Assembly (NCBI GenBank): GCA_963719055.1
Contig: CAVRAU010000014.1
Span: forward strand, 108,267-172,266
Source: CAXMQZ01 sp963719055
GTDB taxonomy: Bacteria > Acidobacteriota > Thermoanaerobaculia > Multivoradales > JAHEKO01
Reading direction: 5' to 3'
DNA: 64,000 nucleotides
The notes below the pieces were generated by a model. That model did no database searches, was not told where the DNA came from, and worked only from the letters and a program-made list of their open reading frames with translations. The translations under genes were made by a program, and so were the position numbers. Of the stretch, positions 45,474-54,882 are shown piece by piece; the stretch's first letter is position 1; every line of letters begins with the position of its first letter.

Positions 45474-46148
45474 ATGTTTCTTGATCCAACATACATCATG
45501 ATCATGCTGCCCGCGCTGTTGTTTTCCATGTGGGCGAGCTTCAAGACCAAGTCGGCCTTCAAGAAGTACTCGAAGGTTCGCGTCATGAGCGGCCAGACGG
45601 GCGCTCAGGCGGCCCAGACCCTTCTGGACCGGGCTGGTATCACCGATGTCGAGGTCAAACCGATTCGTGGCATGCTCTCGGACCACTACAACCCGATGAC
45701 GAAGACCCTGGCGCTCTCGGAGGGTGTTTATGGACAGAATTCGGTCTCCGCGGTGGGTGTGGCCTGCCACGAGGCCGGGCACGCGATCCAGCATGCTCGC
45801 GGCTACAAGCCGATGTGGCTGCGTTCGATCCTCGTCAAACCGGCCAGTATCGGATCCAGCTTCGGGATCTACGCCATCATCATCGGTTTGGTCATCGGTG
45901 CCACCGGACTCTTCAAGATCGGCATCATCCTGTTTGCCGCCGCCGTGGCTTTTCAGTTGGTGACTCTGCCGGTGGAGTTCGACGCCTCGGCGCGCGCCAA
46001 GAGGCTGGCCGCGGAATACGGGATCGTCACCGAACAGGAAAGGGCCGGGGTCAACAAGGTGCTCAACGCCGCGGCCATGACCTACGTGGCCGCTGCCGCC
46101 GCCAGCGTCCTGCAGCTTCTCTACTGGATCAGTCGAGCCCGGGACTGA
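45474..46148 (+). CDS. Zinc metallopeptidase, YugP-like membrane protein
   Basis: 224 residues. HExxH is VACHEAGHAIQHARG at about residue 100. Membrane segments surround it (YIMIMLPALLFSMWAS near the start, FGIYAIIIGLVIGATGLF, IGIILFAAAVAFQLVTL, and TYVAAAAASVLQLLYWI at the end), the layout of YugP-type neutral zinc peptidases. Biological target unknown. GGAGGAG precedes the ATG. Confidence 0.87.
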   Translation: MFLDPTYIMIMLPALLFSMWASFKTKSAFKKYSKVRVMSGQTGAQAAQTLLDRAGITDVEVKPIRGMLSDHYNPMTKTLALSEGVYGQNSVSAVGVACHEAGHAIQHARGYKPMWLRSILVKPASIGSSFGIYAIIIGLVIGATGLFKIGIILFAAAVAFQLVTLPVEFDASARAKRLAAEYGIVTEQERAGVNKVLNAAAMTYVAAAAASVLQLLYWISRARD

Positions 46149-46168
46149 ATTCGCTCAGCGACTCGGAG

Positions 46169-47528
46169 CTACTCCGCCGGAGTCCCGAGGATGGCGATGA
46201 GCTCGTCCCGTCGGCGATCGAGCTGGTCGGTGTCCTTCGCTTCCAGAACCAACCGCAGATAGGGCTCGGTGTTCGACGGTCGCACGTTGAACCACCAGTC
46301 GTCGTACTGAATGGTGATGCCGTCCAGATAGTCGATCCGGCCATCGGCGAAGCGCTCGCCCAGTTCGTCCATCTTGCCCTGTTTGTCCTCGACCTCGAAG
46401 TTGATCTCCGGACTCTTGGCGTAGCGCAGCAGGGGAGCCGCGATCTCGGACATCGGCAGCTGCTTGTCGTGAATCAGATTCAGGACCTCGACGACCGCCA
46501 TCAGGGCGCTGTCGGCAAAGAAGTTGTCGCGGAAGTAGTAGTGACCGGCCAACTCGCCGCCGAAGATCCCGTCCTTGTCGCGTAGCGTGGCCTTCATGAA
46601 GGAGTGGCCGACCCGCTCGCGAACAGGAATACCCCCGCACTCCTCGATGTACTCCGCCACGGCTCGCGACGAGCGTAGATCGAAAAGCACGTGCCTGCCG
46701 GGCTGTCGGGCGAGAAGCTCGCCGCCGATCAGGGCCGTCATGATGTCGCTACCGATGGGCTCGCCGCGCTCGTCCAGAAACGCCGCTCGATCCCCATCGC
46801 CGTCGAAAGCGATCCCCAGATCGGCGCCCGAGGATCGCACGAGCTCGCTCACATCTTGCAGGTTCTCCATCTTCAGGGGATTGGCTTCGTGGTTGGGGAA
46901 GGTGCCGTCGAGCTCGAAATAGAGCGGTACCAAATCGATGTCCATGGCCTCCAGCAGGGGCAGGTAGAGGGTTCCCATCCCGTTGGCGGCATCGACGGCG
47001 ACCTTGAGTCTCTTCATCCCCGCCTTCTTCTTTAGAAAGGAGAGGACATGCCGACCGTAGTCTTTGATCACCTGGGCTTCCCTCAGTTCGCCACGGCTGT
47101 CGGCGACGGGTAGATCCCCAGAGGCGACCTTCTTCTCCAGCAGAGGAATGCCGTGATCTCCGGAAACGGGTCGCGCGCCGCGCAAGCTGAACTTCAGACC
47201 GTTGTACCGTCGCCGGATTGTGGCTGGCGGTCACCTGGATGCCACCCGCGGCCTCCAGGCTGCCGATGGCGAAGTAGTTCATGGGTGTCGTGGCCAAGCC
47301 GATGTAGCAGACGTTGAGGCCGCTGCTGCGCAGGCCGTCGATCAGCGCCTCGGACAGCGGCACACTGTGCGAGCGCATATCGCGACTGACCACCACCTCA
47401 CTGCCCGGGTGCCGATCCGCGTCGTCGAGCACGTTGTGGAACGCCAGACCTATCTGTCGCGCGATCTCTTCGTTGATCTGTTCGGGGTAGAGACCGCGTA
47501 CGTCGTAGGCCTTGTAGATCCCTGCCAT
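46169..47528 (-). CDS. Phosphomannomutase/phosphoglucomutase (apparent frameshift near 47212)
   Basis: About 453 residues, alpha-D-phosphohexomutase superfamily. The four loops are complete: phosphoserine in VTASHNPA, metal loop AFDGDGDRAAF, sugar loop GELAGHYYFRD and phosphate loop NVRPSNTEPYLRL. One extra base near 47212, right after ASHNP, is required to join the halves. It interconverts mannose-1- and -6-phosphate or glucose phosphates for cell-wall and polysaccharide precursors. It lies 17 bases downstream of ileS. Confidence 0.9.
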
Positions 47529-47544
47529 TGGTCTTGCTCCTCTT

Positions 47545-50500
47545 CTACACCCGGTCGATCGCCAGGGTGAATTGCATGTCTTCTATGGGTTTGGATTCCA
47601 GATCCGGGGTGTTCCGCAGCCACGAGCACCAGCTCCTGAGCCAGGGTTTCCCGAGCGATGTGATCTCGATAGCTATCGATGGCCTCGGCGAGTTTGTCGG
47701 TGGCCTGGTATCGAACCCTGATCCGATCCGCGTAGTCCAGATCGGCGTTCTTGCGGGCCGACTGGATCCGATGGATGACCTCCCGGGCCCAGCCCTCGGC
47801 GATGAGATCATCAGTGAGCTCGGCATCGAGTGCGACAAGAAGAGAGCTGTCGCCCTGAGTGGCCATCCCCTGGCGCTCGATGAGTCGCACCTCCACCTCT
47901 TGGCTGGAGAGCTCAACGGCCTCGCCGCCCATCTCGATGTGGAGGGCGCCAGAGGACTCCAGTGTGGCAGCCAGGGTGTCACCGTCGGCGTCGGCAAGCG
48001 CCTTCTTGAGCTCCGGCATGGCCTTGCCGAAACGTGGGCCGCAAACTGGATAGACGGGCAGTATCTCGTGATGGACAAAGGCAGTCCGGTCGGTAGCCCA
48101 CAGTACCTCTCGGACGTTGAGCTCCTCGCGGATGACGTCCATCTGGGTCGCAACTCGGGTTGGCATGGTCTCGTCGGTCGTGACCAGGGTGACCGCGGCC
48201 AGTGGCTGCCGGACCTTCAAAGAGTGACTGTTGCGCGCCGCGTGACCCAGTCGGACAATTCGTTGAACGGCGCCCATGGCGGCTTCCAGATCCGGATCCG
48301 CATGCTCTGAGTTGGGCTGCGGCCAGCCCTCGAGATGCACACTCTGGCTGGCTTGCGCGTCCTGGGTCCGTTCCAGATGACGATGCAGCACGTCGGCGAC
48401 AAACGGGGTAAAGGGCGCGATCACCCGAGAGAGTCCTGTCAAGACCTCGTACAGCGACTGGTAGGCGCTCTCTTTGTCTTGGGGATTCTGATTGGCAGGA
48501 GCCCAGAATCGATCCCTGCTGCGGCGGATATACCAGTTCGTCAGATCATCGACGAAACGCTCGATTCCCCGGGCCGCTTCCATGACTCGGTAGGCTTCGA
48601 GAGCCGCCGTGGTCTCCTCGATCAAGCGATCGAGACGCAGGAGGATCCAGCGGTCCAGCGGGGCCCTGTCGGCAAACGGAATGGAGTCGGCTCCCGGCGC
48701 CCAGTCATCCAGGTTGGCGTAGATGGTGAAGAACGAGACGGCGTTCCAAAGCGGAATCAGAAAGCTCTGGGCCGCTTCACGCACCAGGCGACCCGAGAAT
48801 CGGGAGTTGATTTCTGGGTTGTTGATGACGAAGTACCACCGTAGGGCATCTGCACCGGTTTCCGGAATGACCTCCATGGGATCGATGACATTGCCGAGTC
48901 GCTTGGACATCTTGCGGCCCTGCTCGTCGTTGATGTGACCCAGGACGATGCAGTTCTTGTAGGCCACCGAATCGAAGAGCAAGGTACCGAGCACGTGCAG
49001 CGTATAGAACCAGCCCCGCGTCTGGTCGACGGCCTCGGCGATGAAATCGGCGGGAAACTGGCTTCGCTCGTCCACCCATTCCTTGTTTTCGAAGGGATAG
49101 TGATGCTGGGCGAACGACATGGAACCGGCGTCGAACCAGGCGTCGATGACCTCGGTCACCCGACCCATGGTGCCCTGCCGGCACTCTTGACACTTCCAGA
49201 GGAAGGGATTCTCGGCATCGCTGTCGACAAAGGGTCGATGGGGGTCGAACTTCTCTCGGTCGTACAGGTCGTCCGGCGCCTCGCGACCGGCCGCCTCGAA
49301 GAGCTCTGCGAAGGAGCCGATGGCCTGGGTGTGGTTGCAGGCATCGCAACGCCAGACCGGCAGTGGGGTTCCCCAGTATCGTTTGCGCGACAAAGCCCAG
49401 TCGACGACGTTTTCGAGCCATTTGCCAAACCGACCCTCGCGGATATGGGGAGGGTGCCAGCCGATGGTCTGATTGAGATCCATCAATTCCTGCCGGCGAG
49501 CCGTGGTGCGCACGAACCAGCTTTCGCTGGCGTAATACACGAGGGGTTGATCGCAGCGCCAGCAGAATGGATAGTTGTGCCGGTAGCGGTCATGGTGAAG
49601 GAGTCTCCGACTCTCCTTGAGGTCCCGGATAATCAGTTTGTCGGCGTCTTTGATCCAGTGGCCAGCATAGGGTTCAATGCCGCGGCGCTCGACGATCTGG
49701 CCTTCGCTGTCGACGGTGAGAAAGAAGGGCAGACCGAACTTCGCCCCAGCCTGGTAGTCGTCCTCGCCAAACGCCGGCGCGGTATGGACGAGGCCGGTGC
49801 CCTCGGCAACCGTGACGTAGTCGGCGGTGAAGACACACCATCCGTCTTGGTCGGAGGGAGTGGGATCAAACACACCGTGTTCCGGAATCCGATCAGCAGG
49901 GTCGGTGGCAAACGGGCGGTCATACCGGAGTCCTTGGAGTTCCCGACCACGAAAGCGAGCCAGGACCTCCTGGTCGCGGAGGTCGAGCCGCACACGCTGG
50001 CCGTCCCGGTTGATCTCGAGAGGCACGGGGTTCTCCAGATCGTCAGCAAAGAGCAGGGTCTGCTCGGGGTCGTCCGGGTGGCTCACCACGCGGTAGGTCA
50101 GGTCTGGATGGACCGCCAGACCCGAATGCCCGGTCAGGGTCCAGGGAGTGGTCGTCCAGGCCACCAGGCCCAAGCTCGACGGGGTGGTCCAACTCTGACC
50201 CTCGGTCGTCGTGAGAGTCTGCCCAGAACGCGCCGGAAAGAGAGCCCAGATGGACGGGTCGTCGGTGTCCTTGTAGTTCTGAGCGACCTCATGGCTGGAG
50301 AGGGTCGTGCCGCAGCGGGCACAGTAGGGTTGGATCTTGTAGTCCTCGACCAATAGGCCTTGCGAAAACAACTGGGCCAGAGCCCACCAAACCGACTCGA
50401 CGTAGCGGTTCTTGTAGGTGAAATAGGCGCTGTCCAGGTCGACCCAGAAACCGATTCTCTCGGTCATCTCCGCCCACTGGCGCTCGTAGGAGTGCACGCT

Positions 50501-50887
50501 TTCGAGACAGACCTGATTGAACTTCGCTACGCCGTAGGCTTCGATGTCCTGCTTGCCCGAGAATCCCAGCTTCTTTTCGACCTCGATCTCGACCGGCAGA
50601 CCATGGGTGTCCCAGCCCGCTTTGCGGGCGACGAAATAGCCTTGCATGGTGCGAAAACGGGGGAACAGGTCTTTGACGACTCGGGTGACCACATGACCGA
50701 CATGGGGCTTGTTGTTGGCGGTCGGTGGCCCCTCGTAGAAGACGAAAGGCTTGCCCTTCTCGGTCTGGGCAAGGCTCTGCTGGAAAACTCCGTGCTTCTT
50801 CCACCCTGCGAGCACCTCCAGCTCGAGAGCCGGGAAGGGATACCCCTTGGGTAACTCTGGGAATCTCTTTGCCATGGGGGCGGTCAT
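47545..50887 (-). CDS. ileS: Isoleucyl-tRNA synthetase (apparent frameshift near 47610)
   Basis: About 1114 residues. Class I landmarks are PPTANNKPHVGHVVTR (HIGH site, here HVGH), GRKMSKRLGNV (KMSKS site, here KMSKR) and an editing domain between them (LVAWTTTPWTLTGH). Internal zinc-binding CxxC pairs occur in the catalytic insertion (YCARCG, CDACN). Only the last 20 or so codons need one extra base near 47610, after which the end reads SKPIEDMQFTLAIDRV. It charges tRNA-Ile in the cytoplasm. The first ATG, 50887, is twelve bases before a second. Confidence 0.95.
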
Positions 50888-50922
50888 TGTATCTTGCCAG
50901 TCGCCGAAATACCGGGCCGATC

Positions 50923-51918
50923 TCAATCGACGGCAGGGGCGAGAAAGGGGCTCAGGCGTTGAGTGAACCGGGCGCTGGCCTCGAGGTGCGGCAGGTTCGA
51001 GCTGTCCTCGAAAACTTCCAACTGGGCCCCGGAAGACTGTTGGAGCCAGAGATCGGCGGTTTCGACCGGAGGATCTGTGGCGTCTCTCCCCCAGCCGATC
51101 CACAGAGGATTCTGCAGTCGACCCACGGCCTCATGTACGCTGTGATTCAGGTAACCGCTCAGGAACGCTGCCAGAGCTCCATGGGATCCCGGTTGGTGGC
51201 TCGATCGGTAGTGGTGCTCGACCCGGGCGGCGTCTACCTGCTCCGGTCCCAGGAAGACCTCGCGCTTCAGGTACTGACCGATCGCCGTCCGAGACGTGAA
51301 GAGGTTCAGGGCCGAAGTGCCGAGCACCGGTAGACGCAGGAGTCGATGGACCAGGGCGTCCTTCAGGTCGGGCTCCTCGCCATGGATCTCGATCCCCGAG
51401 GGGACTACGAGAGCCAGGGAACCGATCAGTTCGGGGCGGTCGAGGGCGACTTGGACGGCGTAGGCTGCCGCCAGCCCCGCCGCCACGATGGAACAGCGTT
51501 GCGCGACAACATCCTCGAGAAAATCGCCGATGAGCCGAATGTAGAGCTCCCCATCGTAGGGTAGCCGGGGTTTGTCGGAGCGTCCCCAGCCCAGCAGATC
51601 CGGGGCGTAGATCAGATGCCGTTCGGCGAGCCTCTCCGCGGCTGGGCGCCATTCTTCGGCGTCGTGGCCGGGACCGAAGCTGTGCAGCATCAGCAGGGGA
51701 TCGCCGGTACCCAGGCGTTGAAAGGAGATCTCGCCATACTTCCAGGCGTAACGATGGTGCCGGCCCCAGCTGGGCAGTGCCAGCCGCTCGTTTCGCCGGG
51801 CGATCAACGCATTGGCTAGCGCCGGCAGACCGACGGCCGCTCCTCCCAGCAGAAGTCCTTTCACCAGCTTGCCGCGCCGCCGTCGTTTTTGCTCCTCCTG
51901 GGAGCTTTGCGCCACCAT
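50923..51918 (-). CDS. Alpha/beta hydrolase-fold protein with altered nucleophile elbow
   Basis: 331 residues from the ATG at 51918, chosen because the upstream frame crosses the divergent deformylase start. A positively charged start (KRRRRGKLVKG) and a hydrophobic stretch (LLLGGAAVGLPALANALI) suggest a membrane anchor. The fold shows LLMLHSFGPGHDAEEW and IYAPDLLGWGRSDKP, but the elbow where G-x-S-x-G is expected reads IVAAGLAAAYAVQ with no Ser. The C-terminal His is seen in LPHLEASARF. It may be non-catalytic, or use another residue. Confidence 0.75.
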   Translation of the reverse strand: MVAQSSQEEQKRRRRGKLVKGLLLGGAAVGLPALANALIARRNERLALPSWGRHHRYAWKYGEISFQRLGTGDPLLMLHSFGPGHDAEEWRPAAERLAERHLIYAPDLLGWGRSDKPRLPYDGELYIRLIGDFLEDVVAQRCSIVAAGLAAAYAVQVALDRPELIGSLALVVPSGIEIHGEEPDLKDALVHRLLRLPVLGTSALNLFTSRTAIGQYLKREVFLGPEQVDAARVEHHYRSSHQPGSHGALAAFLSGYLNHSVHEAVGRLQNPLWIGWGRDATDPPVETADLWLQQSSGAQLEVFEDSSNLPHLEASARFTQRLSPFLAPAVD

Positions 51919-51984
51919 GGCGGCAAAGATTAACACGCGATTGGGGGTAAGATAGGCGGATTCGAAGCCAGAGAGGAGAAGCCT

Positions 51985-52543
51985 TTGCGACGCAATATCG
52001 TCCGTCTCGGTCATCCGATCCTGCGCTTTCCGGCTGATACCGTGGATATCGACAGCTTGAAGGCAGGAGACTTCAACGACCTGCTCAACGATCTCCGGGA
52101 CACTCTCGAGTCCTCCCGGGCCAGCGCTTTGACCGCACCGCAGCTCGGTGTGGAGCTACAGATCCTGGTCCTGCGTGGCGAGCTCGTCGACGAGGAGGAA
52201 TCGAGCTCCAATGTACAGGATTGTCGTCAACCCCATGTTGGAGCCCGAGCGCGGGGAGCTGATCTACGATTGGGAGGGGTGTCTGTCCGTCCCGGGCCTG
52301 AAGGGTCTGGTACCGCGTAATCCTACGGTTCGCCTGCGAGGTGTGGATCACGTCGGCCAGCCCCTCGATCTGGTGGCGGCAGGGGAAGCTTCCAGGGCCT
52401 TGCAGCATGCTCACGATCATCTGAGCGGTGTGGTGTTCCTGGACCGTATGCGTGATCTTCGTTCCCTGGCCTTCAACGAGGAATGGCGGGAGTTCCTCAG
52501 TGCCACGGATCCAGGTGAGGCCGCGGACGAGCCCAGCGACTAG
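51985..52543 (+). CDS. Peptide deformylase-family protein with altered metal motif (apparent frameshift near 52212)
   Basis: About 186 residues. Motif I is ASALTAPQLGV (in place of G-x-G-x-A-A-x-Q), motif II is WEGCLSVPG (intact, with the metal Cys), and motif III reads LQHAHDHLSGV where H-E-x-D-H is expected, so the catalytic Glu position is Ala. One extra base near 52212 joins SSS to MYRIVVNP. Normal deformylases remove formyl from nascent peptides; this one may be inactive, or a further indel hides the Glu. TTG start after GGAG, divergent from the hydrolase. Confidence 0.8.
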
Positions 52544-52545
52544 CG

Positions 52546-53022
52546 ATGTCGCGAGAGCTTCTGGTGGTGTGGGCGGGAAGGCATCGACGGGACGACTGGG
52601 ATGGGCTTTGTGATCGCTACCGGGCGCGCATTGCCAGATTCGTCAAGTTGACCGAGGTGCCGGTGCGCAGCCGCGGCAATCCGCATGCCGAGCACAGGTT
52701 GCGGACCGAGGGAGAGGCCGTCATGGCGGCGGTTCCCCAGGACGCCTGGACCGTGGCGCTGGATCGGCAGGGCAAGCCACGCAGCTCTCGGGACATCGCG
52801 GTCTGGCTGGCGAAGCGGCTCCAGGAGTGGCCTCATCCGCTGGCTTTTCTGATCGGTTCCGATCTGGGGCTGGACGAAGCCGTCAGAAATAGCGCTCGCG
52901 AGCAGCTTTCTCTGGGTCCTCTGACGCTTCCACACGAGCTCGCGAAGCTGATTCTCTACGAGCAGATCTACAGAGGCTTTTGCATTACGGCCGGAATAAA
53001 GTACCATCGCGATCCGTTGTAG
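52546..53022 (+). CDS. rlmH: 23S rRNA (pseudouridine1915-N3)-methyltransferase RlmH
   Basis: 158 residues, standard size for the SPOUT-family RlmH. Visible are ALDRQGKPRSSRDIA, FLIGSDLGLDEAV (AdoMet knot, normally FLIGGxxGL) and the C-terminal TLPHELAKLILYEQIYRGFCI...YHR. It methylates the 23S rRNA in stalled or idle ribosomes. Starts two bases after the deformylase stop. Confidence 0.95.
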   Translation: MSRELLVVWAGRHRRDDWDGLCDRYRARIARFVKLTEVPVRSRGNPHAEHRLRTEGEAVMAAVPQDAWTVALDRQGKPRSSRDIAVWLAKRLQEWPHPLAFLIGSDLGLDEAVRNSAREQLSLGPLTLPHELAKLILYEQIYRGFCITAGIKYHRDPL

Positions 53023-53041
53023 ATTTCTCGCGTCTTTTTTT
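53008..53041 (+). terminator. Possible weak intrinsic terminator after rlmH
   Basis: CGCGA and TCGCG arms (53008-53012 and 53028-53032) with a 15-base loop are followed by TCTTTTTTT. The stem is only five pairs and overlaps the end of rlmH, so read-through into the next gene is likely. Confidence 0.35.
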
Positions 53042-53064
53042 GCACCAGGAAAGGAGATTCAGGG

Positions 53065-53463
53065 GTGGCCAAGTCAACCAAGGCAAAGAAGACAACAAAA
53101 AAGAAGGCGAACAATGCGAATCCGTTTCGCAAGAAGCTTGTCGAGCAGCAGGAACAGATCTATAGCCTCTATGAACACGATCTGAAGGTCGGACAACAGG
53201 CCAGCGATGAAGGTACGGAGGACATCGTCGATCGTGCCAATAACGCCTACAATCGCGAGTTCATGTTCGCGCTCTCGGACACCGAACGTCAGATACTTCT
53301 CGAGATCGACAGTGCGCTGCAGCGTCTGGACTCCGGCACCTTCGGCTCCTGCGCCCATTGCAGCATCGAGATCACCAAAGCTCGATTGCGGGCTCTGCCG
53401 TGGGCCAAGTACTGTATCGACTGTCAAGAGCAGGTGGAGCTGGGAGTCGAACTGGAGAACTAG
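53065..53463 (+). CDS. DksA/TraR-family zinc-finger protein
   Basis: 132 residues from a GTG preceded by AGGAAAGGAGA. A lysine-rich start (about 1-20) precedes a coiled-coil hairpin (KKLVEQQEQIYSLYEHDL, residues 22-90) and a four-Cys zinc finger (CAHCSIEIT, CIDCQEQ, residues 93-122). DksA-like proteins bind RNA polymerase through the secondary channel. The Asp pair typical at the coiled-coil tip is not in its usual form, so it may be a divergent regulator. Confidence 0.85.
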   Translation: MAKSTKAKKTTKKKANNANPFRKKLVEQQEQIYSLYEHDLKVGQQASDEGTEDIVDRANNAYNREFMFALSDTERQILLEIDSALQRLDSGTFGSCAHCSIEITKARLRALPWAKYCIDCQEQVELGVELEN

Positions 53464-53493
53464 TCTCCTTTCGGCAAGAGGCGACAACGGGCG

Positions 53494-54882
53494 ATGCGGG
53501 TTCAGACACTCCTGGGCATCCTTGTCGCCCTGGTCGGCACCATCGTTGTCGCCTATCTGACCCAACAGAACTCAGAGCTTCTGCAGCAGCCGTTCCGTCT
53601 CTCGGAGGCGGGGACCGTGCCGGTCTATGTCGTCCTGATCGCGGTCTTCCTGCTGGGGTTCCTGCCTGTCGTCACCCGGCTCGTGGTCAAGACCTTGAGG
53701 CAGGATCTGGCGTCTCGCCGGCAGCGGCGCTTCGAGCGCGAGGCCAGGAGTCTGCAGGGCAGCTACCGCCGGGCGGTGGACCTGCAGGAGGACGGACAGT
53801 GGCAGCGGGCGGCTGCCGAATTCGAGACGGTCTTGGCCAATCAGCCAGAGGATTTCGGAACGCTGCTGCGGTTTGGTGAGGTCTTGCGTCGCCAGGGAAG
53901 GGTCGAGGAGGCCATCGACGTCCATCGTCGTGCCAGCGTCTTGTATCCGCAAAGCCTGGCGGTTCTCTACCAACTGGCTGACGACTACGAGGCCATGGGC
54001 TCCTCGGAGGTGGCACGGGAGATCCTGGACCGAATCTCGAGAGACTTTCAGGGTCTGGGCTTGCGGGTTCTCAAGCAACGTCGGGCCGCGGCCGCCGCCG
54101 AGCAGGAATGGGCTCTCGCCCAACGCCTGCAAGAGGGTATCGAGTCACTGGAAGGCGAGGAAGAGTCTCGGGAGCTCGACGATGCTGAGCTGGCGCTCCG
54201 TCGTGGGTTGAACTTCGAGCGCGGTGTGGACCTGTTGGCGGGCGAGCGGTTCGCGGAGGCGACGGAGATCTTTACCGAGATCCTGGGGCAAAGTCCCGAA
54301 TTCGTACCGGCTCGGATCATGTTGGGCGAGTCGTGGCTGCTGACCGGTGATACCGCCGCCGCTGTGGTGGAGTGGCGACAGGGCTGGCAATCGACCGGCA
54401 GTCCCACGTTTCTACAGCGTATCGAGGATCATTTCATCGAGCGCGAAGAGCCGTTGCAGGCCATCGAGACTCTGCGCCGGATCATCGCGGAAGCGGAGAA
54501 CGACCTGCTGCCGAGGTTCTTCCTGGGCAAGCTCTATGCCCGGCTGGAGATGCACGACGAGGCCCTCAAGATCCTGGGGAGCATTCGCGATCATGTCCAT
54601 GAGTCACCGGCTCTCCTGTGTCTCATGGGTCGCTTGCACGAACGGCGGGGTGAGCAGGACATGGCTTCCCAGGCCTTTCGGTCCAGCCTCGAGTTGGCCG
54701 ACTTGACGAAGGATGTCTACCGGTGCGGCGAGTGTGGTGCCGACTTCCTGCACTGGTCGGCCCGCTGTGAGAGCTGCAGCCGTTGGAATACGATCGAGCT
54801 GCACTTCGGGGTCGAGCCGGTGGCGAGCGAGGATCTCGTCATTCGTGACCGACCGATCTGGCCCGTCCATGGCGAAACCTGA
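53494..54882 (+). CDS. LapB/YciM-like membrane-anchored TPR protein with rubredoxin-type zinc ribbon
   Basis: 462 residues. Two N-terminal membrane segments (LLGILVALVGTIVVAYLT and VYVVLIAVFLLGFLPVV, residues 5-65) lead to a TPR-rich cytoplasmic region (about 90-400). The C-terminus has a ribbon of two CxxC pairs, YRCGECGADF and CESCSRWN, as in LapB, which controls LPS synthesis in E. coli by directing FtsH. It overlaps the holA start by 14 bases. Role here inferred from fold. Confidence 0.85.
   Translation: MRVQTLLGILVALVGTIVVAYLTQQNSELLQQPFRLSEAGTVPVYVVLIAVFLLGFLPVVTRLVVKTLRQDLASRRQRRFEREARSLQGSYRRAVDLQEDGQWQRAAAEFETVLANQPEDFGTLLRFGEVLRRQGRVEEAIDVHRRASVLYPQSLAVLYQLADDYEAMGSSEVAREILDRISRDFQGLGLRVLKQRRAAAAAEQEWALAQRLQEGIESLEGEEESRELDDAELALRRGLNFERGVDLLAGERFAEATEIFTEILGQSPEFVPARIMLGESWLLTGDTAAAVVEWRQGWQSTGSPTFLQRIEDHFIEREEPLQAIETLRRIIAEAENDLLPRFFLGKLYARLEMHDEALKILGSIRDHVHESPALLCLMGRLHERRGEQDMASQAFRSSLELADLTKDVYRCGECGADFLHWSARCESCSRWNTIELHFGVEPVASEDLVIRDRPIWPVHGET

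Noticed and set aside
48935..50356. Long plus-strand open frame (473 codons) opposite ileS
   Set aside because: No motif or start signal; ileS on the minus strand has HVGH and KMSKR sites and an editing domain, so this is a shadow frame.
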